NCBI RefSeq assembly: GCF_005049045.1
Contig: NZ_SUPK01000007.1
Coordinates: forward strand, 62,001 to 126,000
Direction of reading: 5' to 3'
DNA: 64,000 nucleotides
From: Cohnella pontilimi
Lineage (GTDB): Bacteria; Bacillota; Bacilli; Paenibacillales; Paenibacillaceae
The translations under genes and the position numbers were made by a program. The notes below the pieces were generated by a model. That model worked only from the letters and a program-made list of their open reading frames with translations. It was not told where the DNA came from and did no database searches. Shown in pieces: positions 6,768 through 17,522 of the stretch; the stretch's first letter is position 1, and every line of letters begins with the position of its first letter.

Positions 6768-8509
6768 ATGAGCGCTCAAAGTGCCACGTTGAAATCCAAG
6801 GAAGAGTTAATCGAAAAATGGAGCAAGCCCGAAGTCATTTCCGGCTCGGAAATGCTGCTCCGCAGTCTGTTGTTGGAGGGTGTCGATTGCGTCTTCGGTT
6901 ATCCGGGCGGCGCGGTTCTCTACATTTACGATGCGATGTACGGCTTCTCCGACTTCAACCACCTGTTGACCCGTCACGAACAAGGCGCGATTCATGCGGC
7001 CGACGGCTATGCACGGTCCACCGGTAAAGTCGGAGTCTGCATCGCGACTTCCGGGCCGGGGGCCACGAATCTCGTCACCGGCATCGCGACGGCTTACATG
7101 GATTCGGTGCCGCTGGTCGTCATTACCGGGAACGTTGCGACGAGCCTGATCGGTACAGACGCTTTCCAGGAAGCTGATATCGTCGGCATCACGATGCCGA
7201 TCACCAAACACAGCTACCTGGTTCGCGACGCGGCGGATCTTCCCCGGATCATTCACGAGGCGTTCCATATCGCGAACACAGGCCGCAAAGGACCGGTGCT
7301 CATCGACATTCCGAAGGACGTGTCCGCGCAGAAAACGTTGTTCCAGCCGGCGGCTGAAGTGAAGCTTCGCGGGTACAACCCGACGGTGCAGCCGAACCGC
7401 AGTCAAGTCGATAAAATGATCCGCGCAATCGAAACGGCGGAACGGCCGGTCGTGCTTGCGGGCGGAGGAGTGATCTACTCCGGCGCGCACGAGGAGCTGT
7501 TCGAGTTCATAACGAAGACGGAAATCCCGATTACGACGACGCTTCTCGGTCTCGGTGCATTCCCAAGCGGGCAGGACCTGCATATGGGCTTGCCGGGCAT
7601 GCATGGCACATGGACCGCGAACACCGCCATTCAAAACGCGGATTTGCTGATCAACATCGGGGCGCGTTTCGACGATCGCGTGACGGGCAAGCTGGACGGC
7701 TTCGCTCCGAATGCGAAAATTGTACACATCGACATCGACCCGGCCGAAATCGGCAAAAACGTGCCGACGGACATCCCGATCGTCGGCGACGTTAAGTCAG
7801 TGCTCCAGATCGCCAACGCCGCCGCCAAACGCGCGGACAAAGCTGACGCCTGGCGGGCGCAGATCCGCGTGTGGAAAGCGGCCAAACCGTTCAAGTATAT
7901 CGATTCGGACACCGAGCTGAAGCCGCAATGGGTCATTTCCATGATTCACGAAACGACGCGCGGGGACGCGATCGTCACGACCGACGTCGGTCAGCATCAG
8001 ATGTGGGCGGCCCAATATTATCCGTTCAACAAACCGCGCTCCTGGGTCACATCCGGCGGATTGGGCACGATGGGCTTCGGGTTCCCGTCGGCGATCGGCG
8101 CCCAAATGGGAAATCCGGATCGCGTCGTCGTATCCATCAACGGAGACGGCGGCATGCAAATGTGTTCCCAAGAGCTGGCCGTGTGTGCGATCAACAACAT
8201 CCCGGTCAAGGTTGCGATCATTAACAACCAGGTGCTCGGTATGGTCCGCCAGTGGCAGGAACTGATCTACGACAACCGGTACAGCCATATCGATTTGGCC
8301 GGCAGCCCGGATTTCGTGAAGCTGTCCGAAGCGTACGGCGTGAAAGCGTTCCGCGCTTCGAACAAAGAAGAAGCGCGCAAGGCTTGGGAACAGGCGCTTA
8401 GTCATCCCGGTCCAGCCGTCGTGGAATTCGTCGTCCGCAAGCACGAGAACGTGTATCCGATGGTCACCCAAGGAAGCACGATCGACCAAATGATTATGGG
8501 GGATGCGGA

Positions 8510-8513
<4 letters not shown>
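6768..8513 (+). CDS. ilvB: Acetolactate synthase, large (catalytic) subunit
   Basis: A ThDP-, Mg- and FAD-dependent enzyme that condenses two pyruvates to acetolactate, or pyruvate with 2-oxobutyrate, as the first common step of valine, leucine and isoleucine synthesis. The product is 581 residues, the normal length. Visible are the N-terminal pyrimidine-binding domain with the catalytic Glu in [16 protein letters not shown], the central FAD-binding domain, and the C-terminal ThDP motif [22 protein letters not shown] 6768 follows GAAAGGAGG. It is the first gene of the T-box operon and overlaps ilvN by 4 bp, which suggests translational coupling of the two subunits. Confidence 0.96.
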
Positions 8514-10146
<1,633 letters not shown>

Positions 10147-10161
10147 GCTGAATATACGAGG

Positions 10162-10184
10162 CCCCGGCTGCAGCCGGGGTTTTC
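10162..10184 (+). terminator. Terminator-like hairpin inside the operon, between ilvC and leuA
   Basis: A perfect inverted repeat CCCCGGCTG / CAGCCGGGG (10162-10179) followed by TTTTCTAT. It looks like an intrinsic terminator, yet leuA follows with its own ribosome binding site and no visible promoter. It may cause partial termination or mark an RNA processing or stability point. Confidence 0.65.
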
Positions 10185-10210
10185 TATAAGGAGGTGCGGG
10201 ATTCCCTGCC

Positions 10211-11761
10211 ATGCGAAAAATTTATATTTTCGATACAACTTTGCGCGACGGCGAGCAATCGCCCGGCGTCAATCTCAACACCCAGGAGAAAGTAGAAATT
10301 GCGCTGCAGCTCGAGAAGCTCGGCGTAGACCGGATCGAGGCCGGCTTTCCAGCAGCGTCCCCCGGCGACCTGGCCGCGGTGAACGCCGTGGCGCGCGCGG
10401 TGAAGAACGCCACCGTCATCGGCCTCGCGCGTTCTCGCGAGCCGGATATCGACGCGGTGAGGGAAGCGCTCAAGGGCGCGCAGGACCCCGGCATCCACGT
10501 ATTTCTGGCAACCTCGCCGATCCACCGCAAGCATAAGCTGAAGATGGAGAAGGAGCAGGTGCTTGAAGCGGCGGAGAAAGCGATCCGCTACGCCAAGCAA
10601 TATTTTGATAAAATCGAGTTTTCTCCGGAGGACGCGGGCCGCACCGAGCTGGACTTTTTGTGCCAGGTGACGGAGATGGCCATCCGCGCGGGCGCCACTG
10701 TCGTGAATATCCCGGATACGGTCGGCTATATGACGCCTTATGAATTCGGGAATATTTTCAAGACGCTGAAAGAGAAAGTGCCGGGCATTGAAAAAATCCA
10801 GCTGTCGGCACACTGCCACGACGATCTCGGACTGGCGACGGCCAACGCGCTGGCCGCGGTGCAGAACGGCGCCGACCAGATCGAAGGCACGATCAACGGC
10901 ATCGGCGAACGTGCCGGCAATACCGCGCTGGAAGAAGTCGCGCTTGCGCTCGAAACCCGTGCGGCTTATTTCGAAGCGAAAACTTCGCTGAACCTGAAGG
11001 AAATCGCCAAAACGAGCCGTCTCGTCAGCAAGCTGACGGGCATGGTCGTGCCGGGCAACAAGGCGATCGTGGGAGCCAACGCCTTCGCGCACGAGTCGGG
11101 CATTCACCAGGACGGCATGCTCAAGGAGAAAACGACCTACGAAATCATTTCGCCGGAAACGATCGGCCTCAAGGACAGCAAGCTCGTCATGGGCAAGCAC
11201 TCCGGCCGCCACGCCTTCCGCGAGAAGCTGATCGATCTTGGATATGAGGATTTGACGGAAGATCAGGTGAATGCGGCGTTCGGCAAATTCAAAGATTTGG
11301 CCGACCGCAAAAAATCGGTCACCGATGAGGATATCCGCGCGCTGCTGGAGGAAAAGATCGTCGAGACGCCGGAAGTGTTTGCGCTCGAGCGGCTTGTCGT
11401 CTCGTTCGATACCCATGCCGTGCCTTCGGCGAAGGTACGCCTGAAAACCACTCAAGGAATCGTCGAACGCGAGTGCGAAGGGAACGGTACCGTCGACGCG
11501 ATTTACCAAGCGATCGATGCGTTGACCGGCGAAGCGGTGGAGCTCGACGATTACACGATCAAATCCGTCACCGACGGTACCGACGCTTTAGGTGAGGTGC
11601 ACGTACTGCTGAAGCAGGGCGAAATCTCCGCGCACGGACGCGGCGTCAGCACGGATATTCTCGAGGCGAGCGCCCGGGCTTACGTGGATGCGCTCAACCG
11701 GCTCGTCGACAAACGTCAAGGACCCGCACGCGGCCGCCGCGACAACGTCACGCTGATCTGA
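10211..11761 (+). CDS. leuA: 2-Isopropylmalate synthase
   Basis: LeuA condenses acetyl-CoA with 2-oxoisovalerate, the committed step of leucine synthesis. The 516-residue product starts MRKIYIFDTTLRDGEQSPGV, the DRE-TIM signature with the catalytic Arg and metal-binding Asp. It continues with LSAHCHDDLGLATANALAAV and NGIGERAGNTALEEV, both characteristic. After residue about 390 comes the LeuA allosteric domain that binds leucine. GGAGGTG lies about 14 nt before ATG 10211, a little far, but no alternative in-frame start exists. It follows ilvC and should be controlled by the same Leu T-box, subject to the hairpin between them. leuC and leuD are not in the window. Confidence 0.96.
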   Translation: MRKIYIFDTTLRDGEQSPGVNLNTQEKVEIALQLEKLGVDRIEAGFPAASPGDLAAVNAVARAVKNATVIGLARSREPDIDAVREALKGAQDPGIHVFLATSPIHRKHKLKMEKEQVLEAAEKAIRYAKQYFDKIEFSPEDAGRTELDFLCQVTEMAIRAGATVVNIPDTVGYMTPYEFGNIFKTLKEKVPGIEKIQLSAHCHDDLGLATANALAAVQNGADQIEGTINGIGERAGNTALEEVALALETRAAYFEAKTSLNLKEIAKTSRLVSKLTGMVVPGNKAIVGANAFAHESGIHQDGMLKEKTTYEIISPETIGLKDSKLVMGKHSGRHAFREKLIDLGYEDLTEDQVNAAFGKFKDLADRKKSVTDEDIRALLEEKIVETPEVFALERLVVSFDTHAVPSAKVRLKTTQGIVERECEGNGTVDAIYQAIDALTGEAVELDDYTIKSVTDGTDALGEVHVLLKQGEISAHGRGVSTDILEASARAYVDALNRLVDKRQGPARGRRDNVTLI

Positions 11762-11791
11762 TTTGATAGCCAAACGAAAAGAGGAATACGG

Positions 11792-12988
11792 ATGAACTAC
11801 CGATACTCCGCGCGTCTGGGGACGTTTTCCTCGTCTGCGGTCCGCGATATTTTGAAACTTACGCAAGGGAATGACATCATTTCCTTTGCCGGCGGGCTGC
11901 CGGCAGAGGAGCATTTTCCCGTTCAGGCGGTGGGAGAAGCGTTCCGCCGGGTGCTCGAGCATGGCAACCGGGCGCTTCAATATGGGCTGACGGAAGGTTA
12001 TTTGCCGCTCCGCGAAAGCATTTGCCGGCGGATGGCGAAGAAGGGCGTCAGCGTGACGCCCGACGATATGCTGCTTACGACCGGCTCCCAGCAAGCCATC
12101 GATCTGCTCACTCGGATCTATATCGATCCGGGCGATGTGATTTTGGTGGAAAGTCCCACGTATTTGTCCGCACTTCAGGTGTTCGGCTCCTACGGCGCCA
12201 AGCTTGTGTCTGTGAAGGGGGACGAGGACGGCATCGACCTGGATGACCTGGCTGCCAAGCTGCAGCAGTATAAGCCGAAAATGCTTTACGTCATTCCGAC
12301 CTTCTCGAACCCGTCGGGCCAGGCGTGGAGCCTGGAGCGACGCAAGGGCGCACTCGGGCTTTGCCGCTCGGCGAATACGCTGATTCTCGAAGACGATCCC
12401 TACGGAGAACTCAAGTTCGGAGACGAATCGGTTACGTACCCGTCGCTTTTCTCGCTGGATCAACATCCGCAGGGCTCGTGCGTCGTCTATACCAGCACCT
12501 TTTCCAAAACCGTCGCTCCCGCTCTACGGACCGGCTGGGTGATGGGCGATCCCGATCTGATCCGCAACATGGCGCGCGCCAAGCAGGCGGCGGATTTACA
12601 TTCCAGCTCGCTGGATCAGCAGACGCTGTATCAGCTGATGGAGCATTTCGATCTCGACGGTCACATCTCGTTCGTCCGCAAGGAATACGAAGCCCGGATG
12701 CGTCAGATGGCCGGCTTGCTTCGTGAGCAAGATTGGCCGGGCGTCTCTTGGCGGGAGCCGAAAGGCGGCATGTTCTTCTGGCTGGAGCTGCCCGAAGCGG
12801 TAGATTCCGCTGAGCTGCTCAAGACCGCCGTCAGCTTGGGCGTCGCATTCGTTCCGGGAGGGACTTTCTTCGCCGAAAATCCGAAAGCGAACACGTTGCG
12901 TCTAAACTTCACCCACAATGATGCCGAAAATACGATTATCGGCATGAAACGCCTGTCGCAAGCGATGGAAAGCGTGCTGGTTCGCTGA
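11792..12988 (+). CDS. PLP-dependent aminotransferase, class I/II
   Basis: A 398-residue fold-type I aminotransferase of the 2-aminoadipate / LysN-like subgroup. Visible are the N-terminal ISFAGGLPAEEHFP, the ligand-binding YGLTEGYLPLRE, the conserved PTFSNPSGQAWSLERR, the Asp in ILEDDPYGELKF, and the Schiff-base lysine Lys239 in TSTFSKTVAPALRTGW. There is no GntR-type DNA-binding domain at the N-terminus, so it is an enzyme rather than a MocR regulator. It starts 30 nt after leuA, preceded by AGAGGAAT. The neighbourhood suggests it transaminates branched-chain 2-oxo acids or a related substrate, but the subgroup is broad. Confidence 0.85.
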   Translation: MNYRYSARLGTFSSSAVRDILKLTQGNDIISFAGGLPAEEHFPVQAVGEAFRRVLEHGNRALQYGLTEGYLPLRESICRRMAKKGVSVTPDDMLLTTGSQQAIDLLTRIYIDPGDVILVESPTYLSALQVFGSYGAKLVSVKGDEDGIDLDDLAAKLQQYKPKMLYVIPTFSNPSGQAWSLERRKGALGLCRSANTLILEDDPYGELKFGDESVTYPSLFSLDQHPQGSCVVYTSTFSKTVAPALRTGWVMGDPDLIRNMARAKQAADLHSSSLDQQTLYQLMEHFDLDGHISFVRKEYEARMRQMAGLLREQDWPGVSWREPKGGMFFWLELPEAVDSAELLKTAVSLGVAFVPGGTFFAENPKANTLRLNFTHNDAENTIIGMKRLSQAMESVLVR

Positions 12989-13056
12989 CCGGTTTCCGCG
13001 GTTAAAGTCTAGGAGGCAGGATCATTCCGACAACTAAATAAGACCCGGGAGGACAC

Positions 13057-13938
13057 ATGTTTCCATCTCTGTTGCTGCTCCTGAGTCTTCTGTCGCCTTC
13101 GGGCGCTCCGCCGGGCCAGACTCTGGATTGGACCGAGCATCCGCTGATCGCCCATGCTCTCGGAGGGGTGGAAGGAGCGGACCGGACGAATTCCCGCGAA
13201 GCTCTGGAGACCAATTACGCGCTAGGGTTTCGGGTATTCGAGACGGATTTGATGCTCACCACGGACGAGCATTTGGTGGCCCGGCACGATTGGGAGAAGA
13301 AGCTGTTTGTCGAGTTCGGACAAGTTGGGTTTACGGGGGCTTTGAAGGATTGGAATCCTCTGTCTCTCGAGGACTTCAAGCGGCTTCCGATTTTGAACCG
13401 TTATGAAGGCCTGGAATGGAAAGACTTGCTCGAGTTCATGGTCCAGCACCCCGATGTATACTACGTGCTGGATACCAAGTTTACGGACGAGCGCACGATC
13501 AAGAGACAGTTCAAACTGCTGACGGAAGAAGCCGAGCGGATCGATCCCGCCTTACTGAACCGCATCGTTCCGCAGCTCTACCATCAGCAAATGCTCGGCA
13601 CGGTCGACTCGATCCATCGGTTTTCCTCCTACATTTATACCTTGTATCAATCCAAGGATACGAACGGACAAGTGGTCGAATTCCTGCGCCGCAATCCCAG
13701 GGTGAAAGCCGCAGCGATGCCGCCGAGCCGGGCTAAGAAAGACTTCATCGATTCCTTGAAGAAGCTCGGCGTCCGAACGTACGTACACACCATCAACGAT
13801 TACAGCACTTATCTCAAGCTTCGGCAAACGGGTGTGTCCGGCGTCTATACCGATTTTCTGAGCTATGCGCAAGTATTGAAAGGCTTAAAGGGCAGCTGGA
13901 CGGCCGCGCCGCCTCTTCCCCCCGATTCCGAATCGTAA
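13057..13938 (+). CDS. Exported PI-PLC/GDPD-like phosphodiesterase
   Basis: A 293-residue protein with a short N-terminal hydrophobic stretch (FPSLLLLLSLLS) that is probably a signal peptide. The rest has the TIM-barrel pattern of the glycerophosphodiester phosphodiesterase superfamily: HPLIAHALGG (catalytic His), FRVFETDLMLTTDEHLVARHDW (metal-binding Glu/Asp and second His), VYYVLDTKF, and a C-terminal YVHTINDYSTYLKLRQTGVSGVYTDF. Such enzymes cleave glycerophosphodiesters or related anionic headgroups outside the cell. Start ATG 13057 follows GGGAGG. The next gene is a paralogue, so this is a tandem duplication. The pair interrupts the amino-acid genes between leuA and leuB. Confidence 0.8.
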   Translation: MFPSLLLLLSLLSPSGAPPGQTLDWTEHPLIAHALGGVEGADRTNSREALETNYALGFRVFETDLMLTTDEHLVARHDWEKKLFVEFGQVGFTGALKDWNPLSLEDFKRLPILNRYEGLEWKDLLEFMVQHPDVYYVLDTKFTDERTIKRQFKLLTEEAERIDPALLNRIVPQLYHQQMLGTVDSIHRFSSYIYTLYQSKDTNGQVVEFLRRNPRVKAAAMPPSRAKKDFIDSLKKLGVRTYVHTINDYSTYLKLRQTGVSGVYTDFLSYAQVLKGLKGSWTAAPPLPPDSES

Positions 13939-13949
13939 ATGCCTCACGG

Positions 13950-13978
13950 AAAACCGCTCTCTTCGGAGGGCGGTTTTT
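13950..13978 (+). terminator. Intrinsic terminator after the first GDPD-like gene
   Basis: AAAACCGCTCT / GGAGGGCGGTTTT stem with a CTTC loop and a T-tract. It would end transcripts coming from the ilv-leu side before the second GDPD-like gene. Confidence 0.8.
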
Positions 13979-14038
13979 GTGTCTGTGCCGGGACTGACGG
14001 GTAATAGTTCGAAAACGCCGGTCTACGGAGGGATACAT

Positions 14039-14855
14039 ATGCGAAAGAGTTCCAGCTTGGTTTTGCTGATTGCGCTGCTCACGCTGTCTGTGCCCTGGCG
14101 CGTTATGGCCGATACCCCCAAAGATTGGACGGACCAACGGTTGATTGCGCACGCGATGGGGGGCATTGACGGGAAAACGTATACGAACTGCTACGAAGCT
14201 TTCACGTCGAACTATGGCAAAGGCTTCCGCGTATTCGAGGTCGATCTGCAGTTCACGGCGGACGGTCAGCTGGTCGCCCGGCATGACTGGTCGCCCGGCA
14301 TGTATAAGCATCTCGGTCAAGAACGTCCCGCGGTGGAGAACCACCAACCCTTGTCCTGGATGACATTCAAAGAGCTTCCGATCCACAAGCAATTCCAACC
14401 TCTCGATATCGACGATATTTTACAGCTCATGGGACTATTCCCGGATGTGTATCTGGTTACGGATACGAAAAATTTGCAGACCGCAACCATTCAAAAGCAA
14501 TTCCGGTTGATCGCCGATAAACTGATTCAATACGACGATCGGTCAATCGGGCGGAGAATTGTTCCTCAGCTCTACAACCGCAAGATGTACGACCTTCTTG
14601 AGGAAATTTATCCGTTCGATTCCTACATTTACACGCTCTATCAATCCAAAGATACGGACAAGCAGGTCTTGAATTTCGTTCGAAGCACGCCGAAAGTGAA
14701 GGCGGTTACAATGGATGGCGGAAGAGCGTCCAAGACGTTCACCGGCGCTTTACGTGCACACGATCAATGACCCTGCCGTATATGACCGCTACCGCAAAAT
14801 AGGCGTATTCGGCATTTATACCGACTTTATATCACCACCGAAACCGGGACGTTAA
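14039..14855 (+). pseudogene. Second GDPD-like gene, frameshifted near its 3' end
   Basis: A paralogue of the preceding gene with a clearer signal peptide (SLVLLIALLTLSVPWRVMA). It keeps the catalytic-site motifs LIAHAMGG and FRVFEVDLQF...LVARHDW. The frame that opens at 14039 stops at 14770 after ...TFTGALRAHDQ. From 14751 another frame reads YVHTINDPAVYDRYRKIGVFGIYTDF to a stop at 14855, matching the C-terminus of the paralogue. Aligning the two shows about seven residues (KKLGVRT-like) missing at the join, consistent with a deletion of about 20 bp that shifted the frame. It is probably a recent pseudogene or a protein with an altered C-terminus; a sequencing error would not explain the lost residues. 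Confidence 0.8.
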
Positions 14856-14892
14856 AAGGCGATGCCTATTAAAGCCATAGATTTTATCTATT

Positions 14893-14921
14893 TTGCCTCT
14901 GACCGGTTCGTATGCTACAAC
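14893..14921 (+). promoter_or_regulatory. Candidate extended -10 promoter of leuB
   Basis: TTGCCT (14893-14898), a 17-bp spacer ending in TGC, and TACAAC (14916-14921). The TGn before the -10 helps a weak hexamer pair. Its presence would explain how leuB is expressed beyond the terminator at 13950. Confidence 0.35.
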
Positions 14922-14971
14922 TGAAATAATCGTCCATGCGGACAAACGCAATAGGGGAGTGTATCGGTCAT

Positions 14972-16051
14972 ATGGCGGAAGTGAAAAAGATTGCCGTAGT
15001 CGCCGGCGACGGAATCGGCCCGGAAGTCGTGGCGGAAGCGGAAAAAGTGTTGAAACGTACGGAGGAATTGTTCGGTTACCGGTTTGAGCTGTCTCACGGC
15101 CTGTTCGGCGGAATCGCGATCGACGAGAAAGGTACCCCGCTGCCTCAGGAGACGTTGGAGCTGTGCCAAAACGCGGATGCCGTGCTGCTGGGTGCGGTTG
15201 GCGGACCGAAATGGGACAACAATCCGAAGGAGCTGCGTCCCGAGACCGGTCTGCTCGGCATCCGGAAAGCGCTCGGCCTGTTCTCGAACATTCGTCCCGC
15301 GGTCGTGTTCGACTGCCTGAAGGATGCTTCCACGCTGAAGCCGGAAGTGCTCGAAGGTACCGATCTGATCGTCATCCGCGAGTTGACGGGCGGCATCTAT
15401 TTCGGTGAAAAATTTCGCAGGGATTCGGAAAACGGACAAGAAGCGGTGGACACCTGCGTATATAACGTGAAAGAAGTGGAGCGGATCGTCCGCCAAGGCT
15501 TTGAAGTGGCGCGCACGCGCCGCAAGAAACTGGCTTCCGTGGACAAGGCGAACGTTCTGGAAACTTCCCGTCTGTGGCGGGAAACGGTGAACCGGATCGC
15601 GCCGGAATATCCGGATGTGGAATTGGAACACGTGCTGGTGGATAATTGCGCGATGCAGCTGCTGCGCCGTCCTTCCAGCTTCGACGTCATCGTCACCGAG
15701 AACATGTTCGGGGATATTCTCAGCGATGAAGCGGCGATGCTCACCGGCTCTATCGGCATGCTGTCGTCCGCTTCGCTCGGCGAAGGCAGCTTCGGCTTGT
15801 ACGAGCCGGTTCACGGCTCCGCGCCGGATATCGCCGGTCAAGGCATCGCGAACCCGATTGCGACCATTTTGTCGGTCGCGCTGATGTTCCGGCTGACTTT
15901 CGGCTACGCCGAGGCGGCGGACGTCATTGAGCGTGCCGTCAAGAACGTGCTGGATGCCGGCCACCGCACGGGCGACATCGCGGTGGACAAGAGCAAGGCC
16001 ATCGGAACGCAGGCGATGGGAGATCTAATTGTCGCTGCCATGACCAAATAA
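14972..16051 (+). CDS. leuB: 3-Isopropylmalate dehydrogenase
   Basis: LeuB oxidatively decarboxylates 3-isopropylmalate to 2-oxoisocaproate with NAD and a divalent metal. The 359-residue product begins [23 protein letters not shown]. It shows the LeuB features [24 protein letters not shown], the substrate-binding [15 protein letters not shown], and the metal-binding [51 protein letters not shown] is the adenine loop. ATG 14972 follows GGGGAG about 12 nt upstream. It is separated from leuA by the aminotransferase and the GDPD pair, unlike the compact leuABCD of Bacillus. Confidence 0.96.
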   Translation: MAEVKKIAVVAGDGIGPEVVAEAEKVLKRTEELFGYRFELSHGLFGGIAIDEKGTPLPQETLELCQNADAVLLGAVGGPKWDNNPKELRPETGLLGIRKALGLFSNIRPAVVFDCLKDASTLKPEVLEGTDLIVIRELTGGIYFGEKFRRDSENGQEAVDTCVYNVKEVERIVRQGFEVARTRRKKLASVDKANVLETSRLWRETVNRIAPEYPDVELEHVLVDNCAMQLLRRPSSFDVIVTENMFGDILSDEAAMLTGSIGMLSSASLGEGSFGLYEPVHGSAPDIAGQGIANPIATILSVALMFRLTFGYAEAADVIERAVKNVLDAGHRTGDIAVDKSKAIGTQAMGDLIVAAMTK

Positions 16052-16059
16052 TTCCTTGA

Positions 16060-16074
16060 TTATAATCATTACAA
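16060..16074 (+). promoter_or_regulatory. PerR-type box upstream of the peroxiredoxin gene
   Basis: TTATAATCATTACAA matches the Bacillus PerR consensus TTATAATNATTATAA at all but one defined position. It lies 9 bp after leuB and 20 bp upstream of the -35 of the peroxiredoxin promoter. Peroxide control would fit the gene. Confidence 0.65.
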
Positions 16075-16093
16075 AAAAGGAATGACTTTCATC

Positions 16094-16122
16094 TTGACCT
16101 TGTCCATTCGGAATGGTACGAT
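16094..16122 (+). promoter_or_regulatory. Sigma-A promoter of the peroxiredoxin gene
   Basis: TTGACC (16094-16099), a 17-bp spacer and TACGAT (16117-16122). Transcription would start near 16129, 50 nt before the start codon. Confidence 0.65.
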
Positions 16123-16178
16123 TTTCTACGTGGACAAATGACCCGGCATCAAGACCGGATTTTCAGGAGGAATGCATC

Positions 16179-16727
16179 ATGGCAGAACGTTTGGTAGGTC
16201 GTCCGGCACCGGACTTCAACTTGGAAACGGCGCTCGGAAACGGAACGGATTTCGGTGCGGCGAAGCTGTCCGATTATCGCGGCAAATGGCTCGTGTTCTT
16301 CTTCTATCCGCTGGACTTCACGTTCGTATGTCCGACGGAAATCACGGCGCTGTCCGAAGCTGCCGATGAGTTCAAGAAGCTGAACACCGAGATTCTCGGC
16401 GTCAGCGTAGATAGCAAGCACAGCCACCGCGCATGGATCAACACCCCGAGAAATGATAATGGTCTCGGACAGTTGAACTTCCCGCTCGGATCCGACATCA
16501 CCAAACAAGTCGCCCGCGACTACGGTGTCCTCATCGAAGAAGAAGGCGTTGCGCTTCGCGGATTGTTCATCATTGATCCGGAAGGCGAATTGAAATACCA
16601 AGTCGTCAACCATAACGATGTAGGCCGCAGCGTGGAAGAAACCCTTCGCGTACTGCAGGCTCTGCAATCCGGCGGCCTGTGCCCGATGAACTGGAAACCG
16701 GGCCAAGCAACCCTGGTTGCGAAGTAA
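16179..16727 (+). CDS. Typical 2-Cys peroxiredoxin (AhpC/YkuU-like)
   Basis: A 182-residue thiol peroxidase that reduces hydrogen peroxide and organic hydroperoxides. The peroxidatic cysteine is Cys51 in FTFVCPTEITAL and the resolving cysteine is Cys168 in GGLCPMNW, the arrangement of typical 2-Cys enzymes. The active-site Thr/Arg context is intact (PLDFTFVCPTE...). Length and C-terminus resemble Bacillus YkuU more than AhpC, and no ahpF-like reductase is adjacent, so thioredoxin is the likely reductant. ATG 16179 follows CAGGAGG. It has its own promoter with a PerR-type box upstream and a terminator downstream, so it is probably a single-gene peroxide-stress unit. Confidence 0.93.
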   Translation: MAERLVGRPAPDFNLETALGNGTDFGAAKLSDYRGKWLVFFFYPLDFTFVCPTEITALSEAADEFKKLNTEILGVSVDSKHSHRAWINTPRNDNGLGQLNFPLGSDITKQVARDYGVLIEEEGVALRGLFIIDPEGELKYQVVNHNDVGRSVEETLRVLQALQSGGLCPMNWKPGQATLVAK

Positions 16728-16755
16728 TCAAGAAACGGATATTTGCAAGTTCGAG

Positions 16756-16787
16756 ACTCCCCGGAAGCTTTTCCGGGGAGTTATTTT
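16756..16787 (+). terminator. Intrinsic terminator of the peroxiredoxin gene
   Basis: ACTCCCCGGAA / TTCCGGGGAGT with a short loop, followed by TATTTTCTCT. Confidence 0.85.
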
Positions 16788-16940
16788 CTCTCTGTATGAA
16801 GTCGTATACACCGCGACCCAACTTTTTCCTTCCCCGATTGGGGCAGGAATTCGGGGGCCGGGTAGAGAATATATTGAATAGCACTCACCTGCCGGCATTC
16901 AAGCGAGCTCCTTGACGGCGGGCGCAAGGAGGGGGAGCCG

Positions 16941-17366
16941 ATGAGCTTTTGCTGCGGAGCCAGTATGATCGGAACAAAAGGAACGCTCAAGCATTATCAT
17001 ACGCGTATCCATAATGTGCCGATCTTGTTCTGCCCTGTCTGTCACCGGGTGGAGGTGCATTATTTGGTAGAGAACGAATACGATATCCTGGCGGAATATG
17101 CGCATGGAGACGGGGCGTCGGAAGTGGACTTCCACGATTATGTGGATGAAGCGGACAAGGCGCTGGCCGAGAATTGCGTGAATCATGAGAACGAAGATCC
17201 GATGCACGTCGTGCAAAATCAGATCGACATGGCGCTGGACTTGCTTTCCTTCGCCAAACAAATCGACGACGCCGAGTGGGAGCAGCAGCTGAAACGGAGG
17301 CTCGGGGTGCTCAGTCATCGTCGGCATAAATTGCGTCAAAAGCGGACTTCCGGCGGTACGATTTAA
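16941..17366 (+). CDS. Small protein with cysteine motifs, function unknown
   Basis: A 141-residue soluble protein. Residues 1-40 contain MSFCCGAS and ILFCPVCHRVEVHY, giving two pairs of cysteines spaced like a zinc ribbon (YgiT-type). The middle is acidic (DFHDYVDEADKALAENCVNHENED) and the C-terminus is a basic, probably helical tail (KRRLGVLSHRRHKLRQKR). ATG 16941 follows AAGGAGGGGG. It has its own terminator and lies just upstream of the sigI promoter, but nothing ties it to sigI. I do not recognise a named family; a metal-binding or nucleic-acid-binding role is only a guess from the cysteines and basic tail. Confidence 0.7.
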   Translation: MSFCCGASMIGTKGTLKHYHTRIHNVPILFCPVCHRVEVHYLVENEYDILAEYAHGDGASEVDFHDYVDEADKALAENCVNHENEDPMHVVQNQIDMALDLLSFAKQIDDAEWEQQLKRRLGVLSHRRHKLRQKRTSGGTI

Positions 17367-17416
17367 GCGGCGTAAGCGGCCTGCTTCCAGCATCTCATTT
17401 TGTCCATTCGAAAACC

Positions 17417-17465
17417 CGAGGCTGCCCCGAAGCGGAAGTTTCCGTTTCTCGGCGGCCTTTTTTGG
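17417..17465 (+). terminator. Intrinsic terminator upstream of sigI
   Basis: A long imperfect stem: AGGCTGCC...GAA...CGGAA pairs with TCCG...TTC...GGCGGCCT around a GTT loop, followed by TTTTTT. It isolates sigI from the preceding gene. Confidence 0.75.
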
Positions 17466-17470
17466 CGGCT

Positions 17471-17499
17471 ACCCCCTTAAGCGGGGACACGGCCGCGAA
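17471..17499 (+). promoter_or_regulatory. Candidate sigma-I-type autoregulatory promoter
   Basis: ACCCCC at 17471-17476 and CGAA at 17496-17499, separated by 19 bp. C-rich -35 and CGAA -10 elements are the hallmark of SigI-dependent promoters in Bacillus and Clostridium, and sigI is usually autoregulated. The location, 24 bp before the sigI start, is right. I am less sure of the optimal spacing. Confidence 0.5.
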
Positions 17500-17522
17500 T
17501 ATTATGAGCATGGGGTGAGCAA

